Origin: Pollutiaquabacter aromativorans
GTDB taxonomy: Bacteria; Bacteroidota; Bacteroidia; AKYH767-A; 2013-40CM-41-45
Length of the DNA stretch: 64,000 bases
Assembly (NCBI GenBank): GCA_049177215.1
Contig: CP185379.1
Location: forward strand, 1,736,001-1,800,000
Direction of reading: 5' to 3'
Shown here: positions 29,600-39,825 of the stretch, one piece after another
Layout: each line of letters opens with the position of its first letter
Numbering within the stretch: the first letter of the stretch is position 1
Made by a program: the position numbers and the translations under genes
Notes under the pieces: generated by a model
The model's database searches: none
What the model was told of the DNA's origin: nothing
Seen by the model: only the letters and a program-made list of their open reading frames with translations

Positions 29600-29731
29600 G
29601 GAATTTACCTTAAAATAATGGTTTGTTGGCTTTGTCGTTTCGAGATTCAACACTGAGCTAAAGCGCTGGCTTCCTGAAGAAAAAGCTTAAGGCAACAGAA
29701 AGATGAGACTCCAGGCCAGGCAACAACAGAA

Positions 29732-29773
29732 AAAAAATCGTCCGCCAACGCGCTAAAGCGCTTCGGCGGACGT
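29732..29773 (-). terminator. Terminator of tRNA-Ser(TGA), GAAGC-TTTA-GC hairpin
   Basis: On the minus strand CGTCCGCC-GAAGCGC-TTTA-GCGCGTT-GGCGGACG is followed by ATTTTTTT, directly after the encoded CCA. It has the same inner design as the hairpins at 39618 and 39690. Confidence 0.85.
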
Positions 29774-29861
<88 letters not shown>

Positions 29862-29865
29862 GGTG

Positions 29866-29873
29866 CGAAAATA
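29866..29873 (-). promoter_or_regulatory. Promoter -7-like element (TATTTTCG) for tRNA-Ser(TGA)
   Basis: TATTTTCG deviates from TAnnTTTG at one position and lies only four bases before the tRNA, so transcription would begin very near the mature end. Confidence 0.35.
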
Positions 29874-29925
29874 GGAAATACCGGCCAATCCAAGGCTTTT
29901 TCGAGCATTTCAACTGTGGTGAAAA

Positions 29926-31131
29926 TCAGCGATTACGCTGTGTAGGCGACCAGATGCCGCTTCGCACCCCGCCCAGGTAGCGGAAGTACCCCTGGGCCAG
30001 GGCAATGTTCATGAAGACAAAATAAGCGACAAAACGCACGCTCTTCAGGTGCAAACCTAGCTTGCGCAGGCTCCATTCCCAGGCCGGGGATAACAGCAGG
30101 ATCACTTCCACCGTGAGCAAGACCGCCCATTCGCGCTGGTAAAAAGCAAGGCCGGCAAGGGTGAAAAGGGAAAGCAGGATGAACAGGGGCGTGAACCAAC
30201 GCAGGACCTTATGCGAGAGAAAGCAGAATCCGATCGGGTTCAACGGCTGCAGGATCCAGCGTTTGAAGAAGGAGAGATTCTGAAAATTGCCTGCGGAGAT
30301 CCTTGCTTTGCGCCGGTACTCCTGGTACATGTCGTTGGAGACATCTTCGTAACAGATCGCATCCAGTTCGTTGATCGAACGATACCCCTGCTCCATCACC
30401 CGCATGGCGATGTAGAAATCGTCGACCAGGTTGGTGGCCGGAACATCCTGGTACAAGGATCGTCGTAACGCGTAGCAGCCCCCGAACGGGCCCATCATCG
30501 TACCCCAGACCAGCCCTTCGTGGTACTTGATCAGATTCTCCCGCTCGATGTACGCCTTCTCCTGAAACGAGATGCCGTCGCGGCGCATACCGACGTTGAG
30601 GATGTTCGCCCCAACCAATCCGATTCGCTCATCCCGGAAATGCCGTACGAGACGGAACGCGGTTTCGGGTTCGGGCATGACATTGGCATCAGTGAGGATG
30701 AGCAGCGGGAAGCGAGCTTCCCGAACAAGGTCGTTCACCACGGAGGGCTTTCCTCTCCGTTCGGGGAAAAGGAAGATCCGGATCCTGGGCGAACGGTTTG
30801 CAAATTCACTGAGCAACGCGTTCGTCCTGTCAACCGATGCATCGGAACCTACCAGTATCTCCAGCCGGTCCTCGGGGTAATCGGAGGCCAGGAGGGCTTC
30901 GAGCTTTTCTGCAATGACGCGTTCCTCGTTGTATGCGGCGATGATGAAGGAAATTCCCGGAAGTGCCGCTGCGTCCCTGGTAAATTGAACAGTGCCGGAA
31001 CTTTTATCCCGGGAACGGATCGCCAGGTAAAGGGGAAATAGCACATACGAGTAACAGATTAGTCCGGCACTCAACAGAAAAACGGAAAGCAGGAAGAAAA
31101 ACATGCGGTTCTGGCGCGTAAAAATAGTCAA
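29926..31131 (-). CDS. Membrane-bound family 2 glycosyltransferase
   Basis: This 401-aa protein has a hydrophobic helix at about 10-33, a GT-A domain (about 55-290) and two or three C-terminal helices (about 310-385). Catalytic landmarks are SFIIAAYNEERVIAEKLEAL (nucleotide-sugar site), VGSDASVDRT, LTDANVMPE (DxD-like), NLVDDFYIAMRVMEQGY (acid in the ED motif) and QEYRRKARIS in the position of the QxxRW motif. This arrangement is typical of processive or lipid-linked GT2 enzymes that build surface polysaccharide at the inner membrane. Sugar and acceptor are unknown. It stands alone, divergent from the GWxTD gene. Confidence 0.85.
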   Translation of the reverse strand: MTIFTRQNRMFFFLLSVFLLSAGLICYSYVLFPLYLAIRSRDKSSGTVQFTRDAAALPGISFIIAAYNEERVIAEKLEALLASDYPEDRLEILVGSDASVDRTNALLSEFANRSPRIRIFLFPERRGKPSVVNDLVREARFPLLILTDANVMPEPETAFRLVRHFRDERIGLVGANILNVGMRRDGISFQEKAYIERENLIKYHEGLVWGTMMGPFGGCYALRRSLYQDVPATNLVDDFYIAMRVMEQGYRSINELDAICYEDVSNDMYQEYRRKARISAGNFQNLSFFKRWILQPLNPIGFCFLSHKVLRWFTPLFILLSLFTLAGLAFYQREWAVLLTVEVILLLSPAWEWSLRKLGLHLKSVRFVAYFVFMNIALAQGYFRYLGGVRSGIWSPTQRNR

Positions 31132-31251
31132 ACTCAGGCGGTTTCTATCGGGTGAAGATGTCGTCTCCTTTCGTCACACCCTTGTTAAAAAAGCCGTCTT
31201 CCCTACTGAACCCCAGCCCCTTTCGTATCTTTACAGCATACCCCAACCGCC

Positions 31252-32716
31252 ATGAAAATCAGGATCCTGTTACTTGCCATGCTATGGTCCACGATGGCCG
31301 CCGCAGCGGGTCGTGTCAAGGCTTACCTGGACCTGGCCGCGTTTGATTCACCGGGTCAGTCGCCTTATGTCGAATCGTATCTCAACGTGGTGGGCAATTC
31401 CGTCAGGCTCCGGCAGCTAAGCGACGGGAAGTTTCAGGCCTCCATTGAAGTCCAGTGGATCTTCAGCAAGGAAGAGCAGATCGTCTATTTCGACAAGTAC
31501 AATCTCCTCGGACCAGCGGTCGACACTTCGGTTATCAGTGTAAGCCCCGATTTCATCGACCAGGTTCGCGTTCCGCTTGCTCCCGGCGAATACAAACTGG
31601 AGGTCCGCATTCGTGACAACAACTCCGATGGCGAACCGGTCTCCGTGGTTCAGCCGTTGACCCTCCGTTTTCCTGACAAACAAGTCGGCATCTCGGATAT
31701 CGAATTCCTGGAATCGATCAGAACTTCCGACGGAAAGAATAAATTCTCGAAGTCCGGTTTCGACCTCATTCCGAATGTTCATTCCTATTACCCCAAGGAC
31801 ATCCAGACCCTTCGGTTCTATGCCGAAGTATATCGTTCCAAAGAACTGATCGGCGGCGACTTCCTGGTTCGCTACTTTGTTGTACAGCATGAATCCAACG
31901 CCATTCAAACGGACTTCGCCGGCTTCAAACGCGTCTCCGCTGCCGATGTAGTTCCGGTCATGATCGAAATGCCGATTGATAAACTCTTGTCCGGCAATTA
32001 TCAGTTGGTCGTCGAAGTGCGCGACCGGGAAAACAAAGTCCTCGGACAGCGCACCGCCTTTTTCCAGCGAAGCAATGTGCTGGAAAAACCGGTCGTCACC
32101 GATAACATCTCCGCTATTCCGGTTGAAGGCACGTTTGCCTCGCTGTTGAGTTATGAAGACACGCTTCGCCAAGCCATTGATTGTCTTTATCCGATTTCTT
32201 CCCAACTCGAATTACAGATCGCGGAGACCCAGTTGAAGATCTCCGATATCCGGTCGATGCAACAATACGTCAACTATTTCTGGAGCCGTCATGCACCCGA
32301 GGATCCGGAAAAAGGCTGGCGGGATTACCAATTGGAAGTCCAGAAGGTGAACGCTTCCTTCGGTACACGGAACATGAAAGGTTATGAAACCGACCGTGGA
32401 CGCGTTTATCTCCAGTACGGACCTCCGAATACGATCGTCACCGAAACAACCGATCCCAACTCCTACCCTTACGAGATCTGGCATTACTACAAGGCCGGTG
32501 ATCAGACAAACCGGAAGTTCGTCTTCTACTCGACCGAACTGTCGGCGAACGTTGTATCGTCTGCTCCATTCCGATGCCCGGGGAGAATTGCAGGAACCGA
32601 ACTGGGAACTGAAACTTCACAGCCGTTCACAGCAGTTCGGCGTCGATATGGACCAGGGAAATTCGTTCGATACCTACGGCAGTCAGACGAAAGAGAACTT
32701 CCGTATGCCGAAGTAA
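31252..32716 (+). CDS. GWxTD-domain protein (one frameshift)
   Basis: A signal peptide (LLLAMLWSTMAAAAG) and a long beta-rich region lead to the GWxTD-type C-terminal domain: YFWSRHAPEDPEKGWRDY, then GRVYLQYGPPN and YPYEIWHYYKAG. After FYSTELSAN the frame derails. The next frame supplies YRLLHSDARGELQEPNWELK and ends FRMPK at 32716. One extra base in gttg (32551-32554) explains this; the joined product is about 488 aa. The family is widespread in Bacteroidota and exported to the envelope; its function is not established. A strong terminator follows. Confidence 0.82.
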
Positions 32717-32738
32717 TCCGAGCCTGTTAGGCCATTCC

Positions 32739-32768
32739 AAAAACCCTTGCATCTTTGCAGGGGTTTTT
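32739..32768 (+). terminator. Terminator after the GWxTD gene
   Basis: AAAAACCCTTGCA and TGCAGGGGTTTTT form a 13-bp stem with one G-T pair. It overlaps the region just upstream of the next gene's start. Confidence 0.9.
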
Positions 32769-32775
32769 CATTCGT

Positions 32776-33832
32776 ATGTCCAATCAGCCTGCGCGCGTCG
32801 CTGTCGTCATCCTCAACTGGAATGGCAAGAAATTCCTGGAGCAGTTTCTGCCGGACGTGATCCGTTGCAGCCAACCCCTGGGGCGCGTGGTGATTGCCGA
32901 CAACGCCTCTACCGATGATTCGCTGAACTGGGTACGCAGCCATCATCCCGAAGTGGAAGTCATCGCACTGCCGGATAACACCGGCTACACCGGTGGATAC
33001 AATGCTTCGCTGAAGCAGGTGCAGGCCGAATTCTACGTGTTGCTTAATTCCGATGTGGAAGTTACCCCCGGATGGCTGGAACCCCTGGTAGCGCTCGCTG
33101 ATCGGCACCCCACCGTTGGGTGCGGCCCAACCCCGGATCCGCGCATTCAACGACCGGACGCATTTCGAATACGCCGGTGCCGCAGGTGGATTCATCGATC
33201 ATCTCGGCTATCCGTTTTGCCGAGGCCGGATCTTTCAATCGCTGGAACGGGACGAAGAGCAATATGCTGATGAACTACCGGTCTTCTGGGCAACCGGCGC
33301 CTGCATGTTCGTTCGCTCCAAGGTCTTTCACCAGGTTGGCGGACTTGATGATCGTTTCTTCGCGCACATGGAAGAGATCGACTTCTGTTGGAGGATCCAA
33401 CGGGCGGGCTTTGATGTATGGGTCAGCCCGAAAAGCATCGTGTATCACGTGGGTGGCGGCACGCTTCCGAAGTACAATCCACGGAAAACCTACCTCAATT
33501 TCAGGAATAACCTCTTAATGCTTTATAAAAACCTGGATTTCAACGAATTCCAAAAAGTTTACCGAATTCGCTGGTGGCTGGACCGCCTGGCCGCCTTTCA
33601 GTTTCTCATCACCAGCGGCCAAGCCGACGCGAAGGCTGTTTTACAAGCCCACCGTGACTTTTTGAAACTCCGTGAACAATACCCGAAGAGTGATCAAAAG
33701 CCTCACTGGAAAGGGTTTCCAGGGGTTTATCCACGCTCGATCCTGCTGGATCACTATCTTCGCGGTGTCAAACGCTTTTCAGCATTGCAACGATATTTCC
33801 CCGCCAACGGCCGAAATTCAAGCCATCTGTAA
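32776..33832 (+). CDS. Family 2 glycosyltransferase, rhamnosyltransferase-like (one frameshift)
   Basis: I start it at ATG 32776 because the GT-A fold begins at once: VAVVILNWNGKKFLEQFLP, DNASTDDS, LLNSDVEVTPGW (metal-binding SDV). At 33118-33120 the frame changes: the first ends in HPTVG, the second continues GAAQPRIRAFNDR, AGAAGGFIDHLGYPFCRGR, HMEEIDFCWRIQRAG and stops at 33832. Deleting one G in ggg restores a protein of about 352 aa of normal plan (WbbL/RfbF-like, soluble, membrane-associated). It likely adds a sugar to a lipid-linked glycan. The previous gene's terminator lies just upstream, so it probably has its own promoter. Confidence 0.85.
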
Positions 33833-33918
33833 GGCGACCGATCAAATTCAGGCAACCGTCCTCCCAGGATACACTATAATCAGGGCTGGCCGTTAGTGGC
33901 TCTGAGCACACGATTGTT

Positions 33919-36501
33919 ATGGGTACCGAAAGCGTCGATCTATTGATCCAGCGGGCACAAGTATTGCGCTCGCGGAACGTCCATCAGGCCATGAACCTGT
34001 TGGATGACGCTCTTGCGCTTGCCCAACAGTTCGACTACAAGCTGGGAATCGCGCAAGTCATCCGGGAAAAGGCGGCTTGCCACCTCTCCCAGCAACACTA
34101 CAAGCATGCATTGACGGCTTATTCGGAAGCCTTGCAGTTCTATCGGGATCTGTCGGACCGTACCGGTCAACTGTCCTGTCTGGCGGAACTTTCGAATATC
34201 TACTTCAAACTGGGCGATTGCCCTTCGTCGCTGCAATACGTACTCGACTGCCTGAAGATCCACACCGACGCGGGCGATAGCGAAGGAATTGCGCAGTGCT
34301 ACAATGAGATCGGAAAGATCTACATCTACCTGCAGGATTATCCCAACGCCATCGAACATTTCCGCAAGGCGCTTCGGATCTACGAAGGATTGAAGTTGCG
34401 GCCGGAAATGGTCAATTCATTCTTCTTCCTCGGCAACGCCTATAACTGGGCCGATGAGTTTGATAAATCGCTTTACTACCTCCTACGTGCGCAAAACGCG
34501 CTGGACGAGATCAAGGATATCGACATCCGAACCAAAGTACTCGGAAGCCTGGCCATCCTGCACACCAAGCTGAAGGAATACGACAAATCGCTGAATTACT
34601 TCAACGAAGCCCTTCGTGCCGCTGAAGACGGCGCGAGCCCTACGGTCAAGGCGCAATTGAAGAAGAGCCTCGGCAATCTGTATATCGAACTTACGCAGTA
34701 CGACAAGGCAATCGATGTCCTGCTTTCCGCCATGGAAGCTGCACAGTCGTCACCCCTGGAAGCGCAGCTAGTCAAGATCCATCAGTTTCTGGCAACCGCT
34801 TACGAGAAGATCGGCGACCATGCCTCCGCGCTGGAACATTTCAAAAAGTACTTCGACCTCGACCGGGAAATCCTCAGCGAGGAAGTCAGCTTGAAAACGA
34901 AAGCCCTGCATGTGAAGTACGACCTGGAAGAGTTGCGCAAGCAAAAGGAGATAGCGGAGCTTTCCGATAAATTAAAGGAACAATTCTTAGCCAACGTCAG
35001 CCACGAGATCCGCACCCCGATGAACGGCGTGTTGGGCATGGCCCACCTGCTGGCGCGCACCAACCCTACCCGGGAACAGCAGGAATACATCGATGCCATC
35101 CGTTTGTCGGCCAACAACCTGATGGTGATCATCAACGACATCCTCGACTTCTCCAAGATCAACGCGGGGAAGATCGAATTCAGCGAGACGGAATTCAACA
35201 TCCGCGAACTGATGAAAGGCATCGTGCAGATCCTGCAGGTAAAGGCGGAAGAGAAGAAGATCCAGATCGGCTGCACCATCGACTACCACGTAAAGGATGT
35301 CCTATCCGGAGACCCGATCCGCCTGAACCAGATCCTGGTCAACCTGATGGGCAATGCCGTCAAGTTCACCGAGAAGGGCAAGGTGATGCTGGACATCCGG
35401 GTACTGGAAAGTCGTGAACAAAGCTGCCGGCTGCGGTTCCGCGTGACCGACACGGGTATTGGCATCCCGGATAACAAGCTGCACAAGATCTTCGAGAGCT
35501 TCGAGCAGGTGGAAGATCATAAGCGACGTTTCGAAGGCACCGGACTTGGTCTCACCATCGTAAAACAATTGGTCGAACTGCAGGGCGGTTCCATTTCAGT
35601 CCGCAGTAAGGTCGGCGAAGGATCCGAGTTTACGGTCGATATGAACTTCCGGATCGGAAAACAGGTCGGTCAACAACCCGTAGCGGAACCGATCCCATCC
35701 GAACAACAGGATGTACAGCATGTCCGTGTATTGGTTGTGGAAGACAATAAGGTCAACCAACTGCTGGTAAAGAACATGCTCCGGAAATTCGGTTTCGAAC
35801 AGTTCGACACCGCATCCAACGGGCGGGAAGCCCTGGAGCAACTCCGCAACCAGGATTACGATATCATCCTGATGGATATCCAGATGCCGGAGATGGACGG
35901 CTATGAGATCACACGCGAGATCCGGCAGCGGATGCGGCGGGAGATCCGTCAGGTCCCGATCATCGCGCTCACCGCCGATGCTTCCGATAAGGAAAAGGCG
36001 CGGGCGAAGGAAGCGGGCATGAACGATTACGTCGTCAAGCCCTACACTCCGGAAGAATTGTACAATGCAATGGCCCGTTTCATTCCCGATCCGGGTACGC
36101 CTGTTCCTGCGCGTGACGCGGTCCCATCCCGTTCCGCACTGCCGGGCATGAGCATCGACTTTCTGGAAAAGTATACGGGCGGCGACCAGGAACTGGCCAT
36201 CCAACTGATCGACATCTTTCTGCGCCAGCTTCCGGATGCGCTGGAAAAACTCGAGTACCACATTCCGAAAAAGGAATGGAAACAGGTGCACGCGATCGCG
36301 CACAAACTGAAATCAAGCGTATCGATTTTCGAATTGTCCGAGCTGAAGAAGCGCATCATCAACATCGAGGAGCATGCCCGTGACCAGGTGAACCTGGAAG
36401 AGGTCCCTCGACTTTTTTCAGAAGTCAGGGAATTGGGACGCATCGCGTCGCGCAACCTGGAAGCGGAACTGATGAAATTGCGGGCGGCTGTCCGTTCCTG
36501 A
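33919..36501 (+). CDS. TPR-containing hybrid histidine kinase with receiver and HPt domains
   Basis: An 860-aa soluble signalling protein with no signal peptide or membrane helix. Residues about 1-315 are TPR repeats (for example CYNEIGKIYIYLQDYPNAIEHF), then a short coiled coil, a HisKA domain with the phosphorylated His362 in NVSHEIRTPMNG, a HATPase domain (DTGIGIPDNKL, GTGLGLTIVKQL), a receiver with Asp653 in LMDIQMPEMDG, and a C-terminal HPt domain with His795 in AIAHKLKSSV. This gives an internal His-Asp-His relay; the final response regulator is not adjacent. The TPR array is a likely input or partner-binding surface. It resembles the kinase at 60026 in its catalytic half. Confidence 0.92.
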   Translation: MGTESVDLLIQRAQVLRSRNVHQAMNLLDDALALAQQFDYKLGIAQVIREKAACHLSQQHYKHALTAYSEALQFYRDLSDRTGQLSCLAELSNIYFKLGDCPSSLQYVLDCLKIHTDAGDSEGIAQCYNEIGKIYIYLQDYPNAIEHFRKALRIYEGLKLRPEMVNSFFFLGNAYNWADEFDKSLYYLLRAQNALDEIKDIDIRTKVLGSLAILHTKLKEYDKSLNYFNEALRAAEDGASPTVKAQLKKSLGNLYIELTQYDKAIDVLLSAMEAAQSSPLEAQLVKIHQFLATAYEKIGDHASALEHFKKYFDLDREILSEEVSLKTKALHVKYDLEELRKQKEIAELSDKLKEQFLANVSHEIRTPMNGVLGMAHLLARTNPTREQQEYIDAIRLSANNLMVIINDILDFSKINAGKIEFSETEFNIRELMKGIVQILQVKAEEKKIQIGCTIDYHVKDVLSGDPIRLNQILVNLMGNAVKFTEKGKVMLDIRVLESREQSCRLRFRVTDTGIGIPDNKLHKIFESFEQVEDHKRRFEGTGLGLTIVKQLVELQGGSISVRSKVGEGSEFTVDMNFRIGKQVGQQPVAEPIPSEQQDVQHVRVLVVEDNKVNQLLVKNMLRKFGFEQFDTASNGREALEQLRNQDYDIILMDIQMPEMDGYEITREIRQRMRREIRQVPIIALTADASDKEKARAKEAGMNDYVVKPYTPEELYNAMARFIPDPGTPVPARDAVPSRSALPGMSIDFLEKYTGGDQELAIQLIDIFLRQLPDALEKLEYHIPKKEWKQVHAIAHKLKSSVSIFELSELKKRIINIEEHARDQVNLEEVPRLFSEVRELGRIASRNLEAELMKLRAAVRS

Positions 36502-36506
36502 GGAAC

Positions 36507-37421
36507 TTACTCGATCGAAAAACGATCACCCTCCATCGCCAGGGTGGTGGATGCATAGACCGCCTTGGCCTCTTCCAACAGCGGATACAGATTTTTATAG
36601 CGGGCAGAGAAATGTCCGATGATCAGTCGCTTGACTTGGGCATCCCGGGCGATCGCGGCGGCCTGACCGGCGGTCGAGTGAAACGTCTCCCGCGCGCGGT
36701 CCTCCAGGTCGCTTAGAAAAGTGGCTTCGTGATACAGAAGGTCAACCCCGCGAACGATATCCGTCAGCCGCGGATCGTAGATCGTATCTGAACAAAATGC
36801 ATAGGAGCGGGCACGCTGCGGGTCGAGCGTCAATTCTCCATTGGGAATGATCTTACCCGTTTCCGTGACGAAATCATCCCCGGCCTTGAGCGAAGGATAC
36901 GCGCTAACCGGCACCTGATATTCAGCCAGCCGCTCCCGGATAAGTTTACGCGGGCGCTGCTTTTCACGAAAGATGAAGCCGGTGCAGGGTATCCGGTGAT
37001 TGAGCGGGAAACATTCCACCACCAGCAGATCATCCTCGTAGACCGTTCCCGGCCGTTTGGGATCGGTGAAGTGCCAGTTGATCGGATACCGGAGGTTCGT
37101 CTCGGAGTACTTTAATTGGATTTCCACGATCTCGCGAAGCTCCGGTGCGGAGTAGATGTGCAATTCCGTCGTTCTCCCCTGCAAGTGCATGGTGGAGATC
37201 AGTCCCAATAAACCGAGGTAATGGTCGCCGTGCAGGTGGCTGATGAAAATGTGGTTGATCCGGTGGAACTTGATGCGATAACGGTTCAACTGGATCAACG
37301 TTCCTTCCCCGCAATCCATCAGAAAAAACCGCTCATGGATGTTGATCACCTGAGCGGTCGGATGTCGTTGGTAAATAGGGGTAGCGGAACTGCTACCGAG
37401 AATGGTAAGCTCGAAACTCAT
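36507..37421 (-). CDS. rnz: Ribonuclease Z
   Basis: This 304-aa metallo-beta-lactamase-fold enzyme removes the 3' trailer of tRNA precursors. The opening FELTILGSSSATP, the zinc motif SHLHGDHYLG (residues about 61-70), the AFCSDTIYDPRL segment, YHEATF and the C-terminal IIGHFSARY are as in RNase Z. This matters here because at least two of the three tRNAs in the window lack an encoded CCA. Its ATG overlaps by one base (TGATG at 37419-37423) the stop of the upstream T9SS gene. Confidence 0.93.
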   Translation of the reverse strand: MSFELTILGSSSATPIYQRHPTAQVINIHERFFLMDCGEGTLIQLNRYRIKFHRINHIFISHLHGDHYLGLLGLISTMHLQGRTTELHIYSAPELREIVEIQLKYSETNLRYPINWHFTDPKRPGTVYEDDLLVVECFPLNHRIPCTGFIFREKQRPRKLIRERLAEYQVPVSAYPSLKAGDDFVTETGKIIPNGELTLDPQRARSYAFCSDTIYDPRLTDIVRGVDLLYHEATFLSDLEDRARETFHSTAGQAAAIARDAQVKRLIIGHFSARYKNLYPLLEEAKAVYASTTLAMEGDRFSIE

Positions 37422-38179
37422 CAGTGACCGGACACGATCATCCGGCGCGTGAAAGTCTGTTTCCCGTTCGTGACAGAGTACAGATAAACACCGGATTGGA
37501 AATCATCCGCGCGGAATTGCAGTCGGTTCTGGCCTTTTTGTACCTGATAGGATTCGGTACTGACGATATTACCCAGCAGATCGGCAATGGTGACTACTAT
37601 ACGGTCTGCAGCAGGGGAACCGACAATCACCTCTGTCATGTTGCCGAACGGGTTGGGCAGGTTTTGCGAAACGAAGAAACCGGAAGGAACGAGGCTGGTG
37701 ATACCTACGTTCTGGTCGATATACAAGGTGTAATTATCGTTGGAAGACGGCAAGGTCTGGGGAACGCCCAACACACGGCCATACACCATCAGGTTGACGA
37801 CCAGCGGATAGCTGCCGATTTGTCCACTGGTCGGCGCGCTTCCTTCCAATACGAAACATCCGTTCGAACCACCCGGAAAACTACAGTTGCTGGGATTGCA
37901 GGAATAACTGAAACCGGAGGGTAAGCCGGTCACACCGGTAACATTGATGGAGTCGATGATCGCCGGTAATCCGAGGTACGTCGTATCTACGGGTACCAGG
38001 ATCTGAAAGGTCGTCGAATAGGGAATCCCAACGGTTGCATGCGGTATGCCGGATAGGGAATCCGGGTAAATGCCGGGGCCGGCCGTTGTCGCACCCGGAT
38101 CCGGCGTGCACTGTGCCATGCTGCGCGTCGAAACGCCGAGCACCAAACAAGTTGCGATCGAAAGTAAAATTGAACGCAT
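37421..38179 (-). CDS. Small T9SS sorting-domain protein
   Basis: A 252-aa exported protein: signal peptide (LLSIATCLVLGVSTRSMAQ), a cysteine-containing beta-sandwich (about 25-165) and a T9SS type A domain (about 170-252) with QNLPNPFGNMTEV, DLLGNIV and the final GVYLYSVTNGKQTFTRRMIV. I do not recognise a catalytic function. It is translationally coupled to rnz by a one-base overlap, and the STAS gene ends nine bases upstream, so the three probably share a transcript. Confidence 0.82.
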   Translation of the reverse strand: MRSILLSIATCLVLGVSTRSMAQCTPDPGATTAGPGIYPDSLSGIPHATVGIPYSTTFQILVPVDTTYLGLPAIIDSINVTGVTGLPSGFSYSCNPSNCSFPGGSNGCFVLEGSAPTSGQIGSYPLVVNLMVYGRVLGVPQTLPSSNDNYTLYIDQNVGITSLVPSGFFVSQNLPNPFGNMTEVIVGSPAADRIVVTIADLLGNIVSTESYQVQKGQNRLQFRADDFQSGVYLYSVTNGKQTFTRRMIVSGH

Positions 38180-38187
38180 AGGCTGGA

Positions 38188-38562
38188 TCAGGATTCCTTG
38201 TGGAGTTGCTTTTCCACTTCTTCCATGAAGATATAATCGACCGCTTCGCTGATGGTCGGAAGGACCGTGAGCATGTTGTCGAGTTGGGAAATGGAAATGA
38301 GTTTACGGACGTGGTCCTGCACGCTGGTCAGGACATAGGTACCGTTCGTATCCCGGCACAGGCGGTAACCGGTGAGGATGGCGCTGAGGCCGGAAGAATC
38401 ACAATACTGAACCTCGGAAAGGTCGACGATCATGTTCTTATATCCCTGGTGGTGCATCATCACGATTTCGGCTTTCAGTTCCGGTGCGACACCGGATGTC
38501 AGCTTGCTCTCGTGGACTTTGATGACAACGTATTTATCCTGTCTGTCGATCGTCAGGTTCAT
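38188..38562 (-). CDS. STAS-domain anti-sigma factor antagonist
   Basis: This 124-aa single STAS domain resembles SpoIIAA/RsbV: VDLSEVQYCDSSGLSAIL carries the DSSG motif, whose second serine (about Ser57) is the phosphorylation site in the family. Such proteins release a sigma factor or another partner from an anti-sigma kinase when unphosphorylated. No anti-sigma kinase gene is adjacent. It is cytoplasmic. Confidence 0.88.
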   Translation of the reverse strand: MNLTIDRQDKYVVIKVHESKLTSGVAPELKAEIVMMHHQGYKNMIVDLSEVQYCDSSGLSAILTGYRLCRDTNGTYVLTSVQDHVRKLISISQLDNMLTVLPTISEAVDYIFMEEVEKQLHKES

Positions 38563-38664
38563 GTTTTTGCTGTTTATTCAAAATTACGACTAATATGGAG
38601 GGGGCTGATCACACGGCTGTTAATTTTCAACAAGCCCGGACCCTTAAATTGTTAAAAAAGCCAC

Positions 38665-39591
38665 CTACTCTACTCGTCCCGCCAGGAGGTACAACACGGC
38701 CATCCGTACGGCAACTCCATTCTCGACCTGGTCCAGGATCAGGGACTGGTCGGAATCCGCGACGTCGCTGGTGATCTCCACGCCGCGGTTGATCGGACCC
38801 GGATGCAGGATGGTGATCTTCTTACCAAGGCTGTCAAGGATCTCCTTGTTCAGGCCGAAGAGCATCACATACTCGCGGAGACTGGGGAAATACCGGATAT
38901 CCTGGCGCTCCAACTGGATCCGCAACATGTTGGCTACATCACACCATTCGAGTGCCCGACGAAGATTATGCTCGACCCGTACACCCAACTGATCGATATG
39001 CCGGGGAATGAGTGTGGTGGGCCCACAGACCATCACCTCCGCACCAAGTTTCTGCAGGCAAAGAATGTTCGAAAGCGCCACCCGCGAGTGCAGGATATCT
39101 CCGACAATCGCGACACGTACTCCCTTCAAATCACCCAGTCGTTCGCGGATCGAAAATGCATCCAGCAATGCCTGGGTGGGATGTTCATGGGCTCCGTCGC
39201 CGGCATTGACAATGTTCGCTTTCACATGCCGGGCCAGAAAGACGGCCGCTCCGGGCATCGGATGCCGCATGACGACGATGTCGACTTTCATCGCCAGGAT
39301 GTTGTTCACCGTATCGATAAGCGTTTCTCCTTTGCTCACAGAGGAGGAGGAAGCCGCGAAATTGATCACATCGGCAGAGAGGCGACGTTCGGCGAGCTCA
39401 AATGAAAGCCGTGTCCGGGTGCTATTTTCAAAGAACAGGTTGGCAATCGTCACATCCCGTAAAGAAGGAACCTTCTTGATCGGCCGGTTGATCACCTCCT
39501 TGAAGTTCTCCGCCGTCTGGAAAATAAGGTTGATATCCTCCGGATTGAGATCCTTAATACCGAGCAGGTGGCGAGTGCTAAGTGGGGACAT
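38665..39591 (-). CDS. pyrB: Aspartate carbamoyltransferase catalytic subunit
   Basis: This 308-aa protein joins carbamoyl phosphate to aspartate in pyrimidine synthesis. The carbamoyl-phosphate loop FFENSTRTRLSFE, the SxSxxKGE region (SSSVSKGETL), MRHPMPGAA, HEHPTQALLDAF and ILHPGPINRGVEI are all present. Length is that of the class without fused partner. It follows pyrR on the same strand, but 221 bases of repeats lie between. Confidence 0.96.
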   Translation of the reverse strand: MSPLSTRHLLGIKDLNPEDINLIFQTAENFKEVINRPIKKVPSLRDVTIANLFFENSTRTRLSFELAERRLSADVINFAASSSSVSKGETLIDTVNNILAMKVDIVVMRHPMPGAAVFLARHVKANIVNAGDGAHEHPTQALLDAFSIRERLGDLKGVRVAIVGDILHSRVALSNILCLQKLGAEVMVCGPTTLIPRHIDQLGVRVEHNLRRALEWCDVANMLRIQLERQDIRYFPSLREYVMLFGLNKEILDSLGKKITILHPGPINRGVEITSDVADSDQSLILDQVENGVAVRMAVLYLLAGRVE

Positions 39592-39604
39592 GAGGGCGGG
39601 TTCA

Positions 39605-39724
39605 GAGTTCCGGGTTTCCTGCCTACGCTAAAGCTTCGGCAGGCAGGCGAGTAATATGTTTCTGGTTTCGAGTTTCGAGTTTCGGGTTTCCTGTCTATGC
39701 TAAAGCTTCGGCAGGCAGGCGAGT
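39605..39724. repeat. Two 48-bp direct repeats containing a GAAGC-TTTA-GC hairpin
   Basis: 39605-39652 and 39677-39724 match at 45 of 48 bases. Each holds a hairpin (39618-39647; 39690-39719): outer arms CCTGCC/GGCAGG (one pair weakened in the second), inner part gctaaagc, then a spare cagg. The spacer and the leading bases show the 7-base GTTTCGG rhythm. Confidence 0.9.
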
Positions 39725-39779
39725 TTCAGCTTTATCATGCTGCAAATGCCGAAGCATAAACAAGGAGGTTTCATTATCT

Positions 39780-39825
39780 ACTATTCGCTGTTTACTGTTC
39801 ACTATTCACTATTCACTGTTCACTG
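39780..39825. repeat. Heptamer array (ACTATTC/ACTGTTC) overlapping the pyrR stop
   Basis: Units actattc, gctgttt, actgttc, actattc, actattc, actgttc, actgacc run without a break into pyrR. On the minus strand the pyrR stop TGA (39815-39813) and the two codons before it (Glu, Gln) are made of repeat sequence (CAGTGAACAGTGA). Confidence 0.9.
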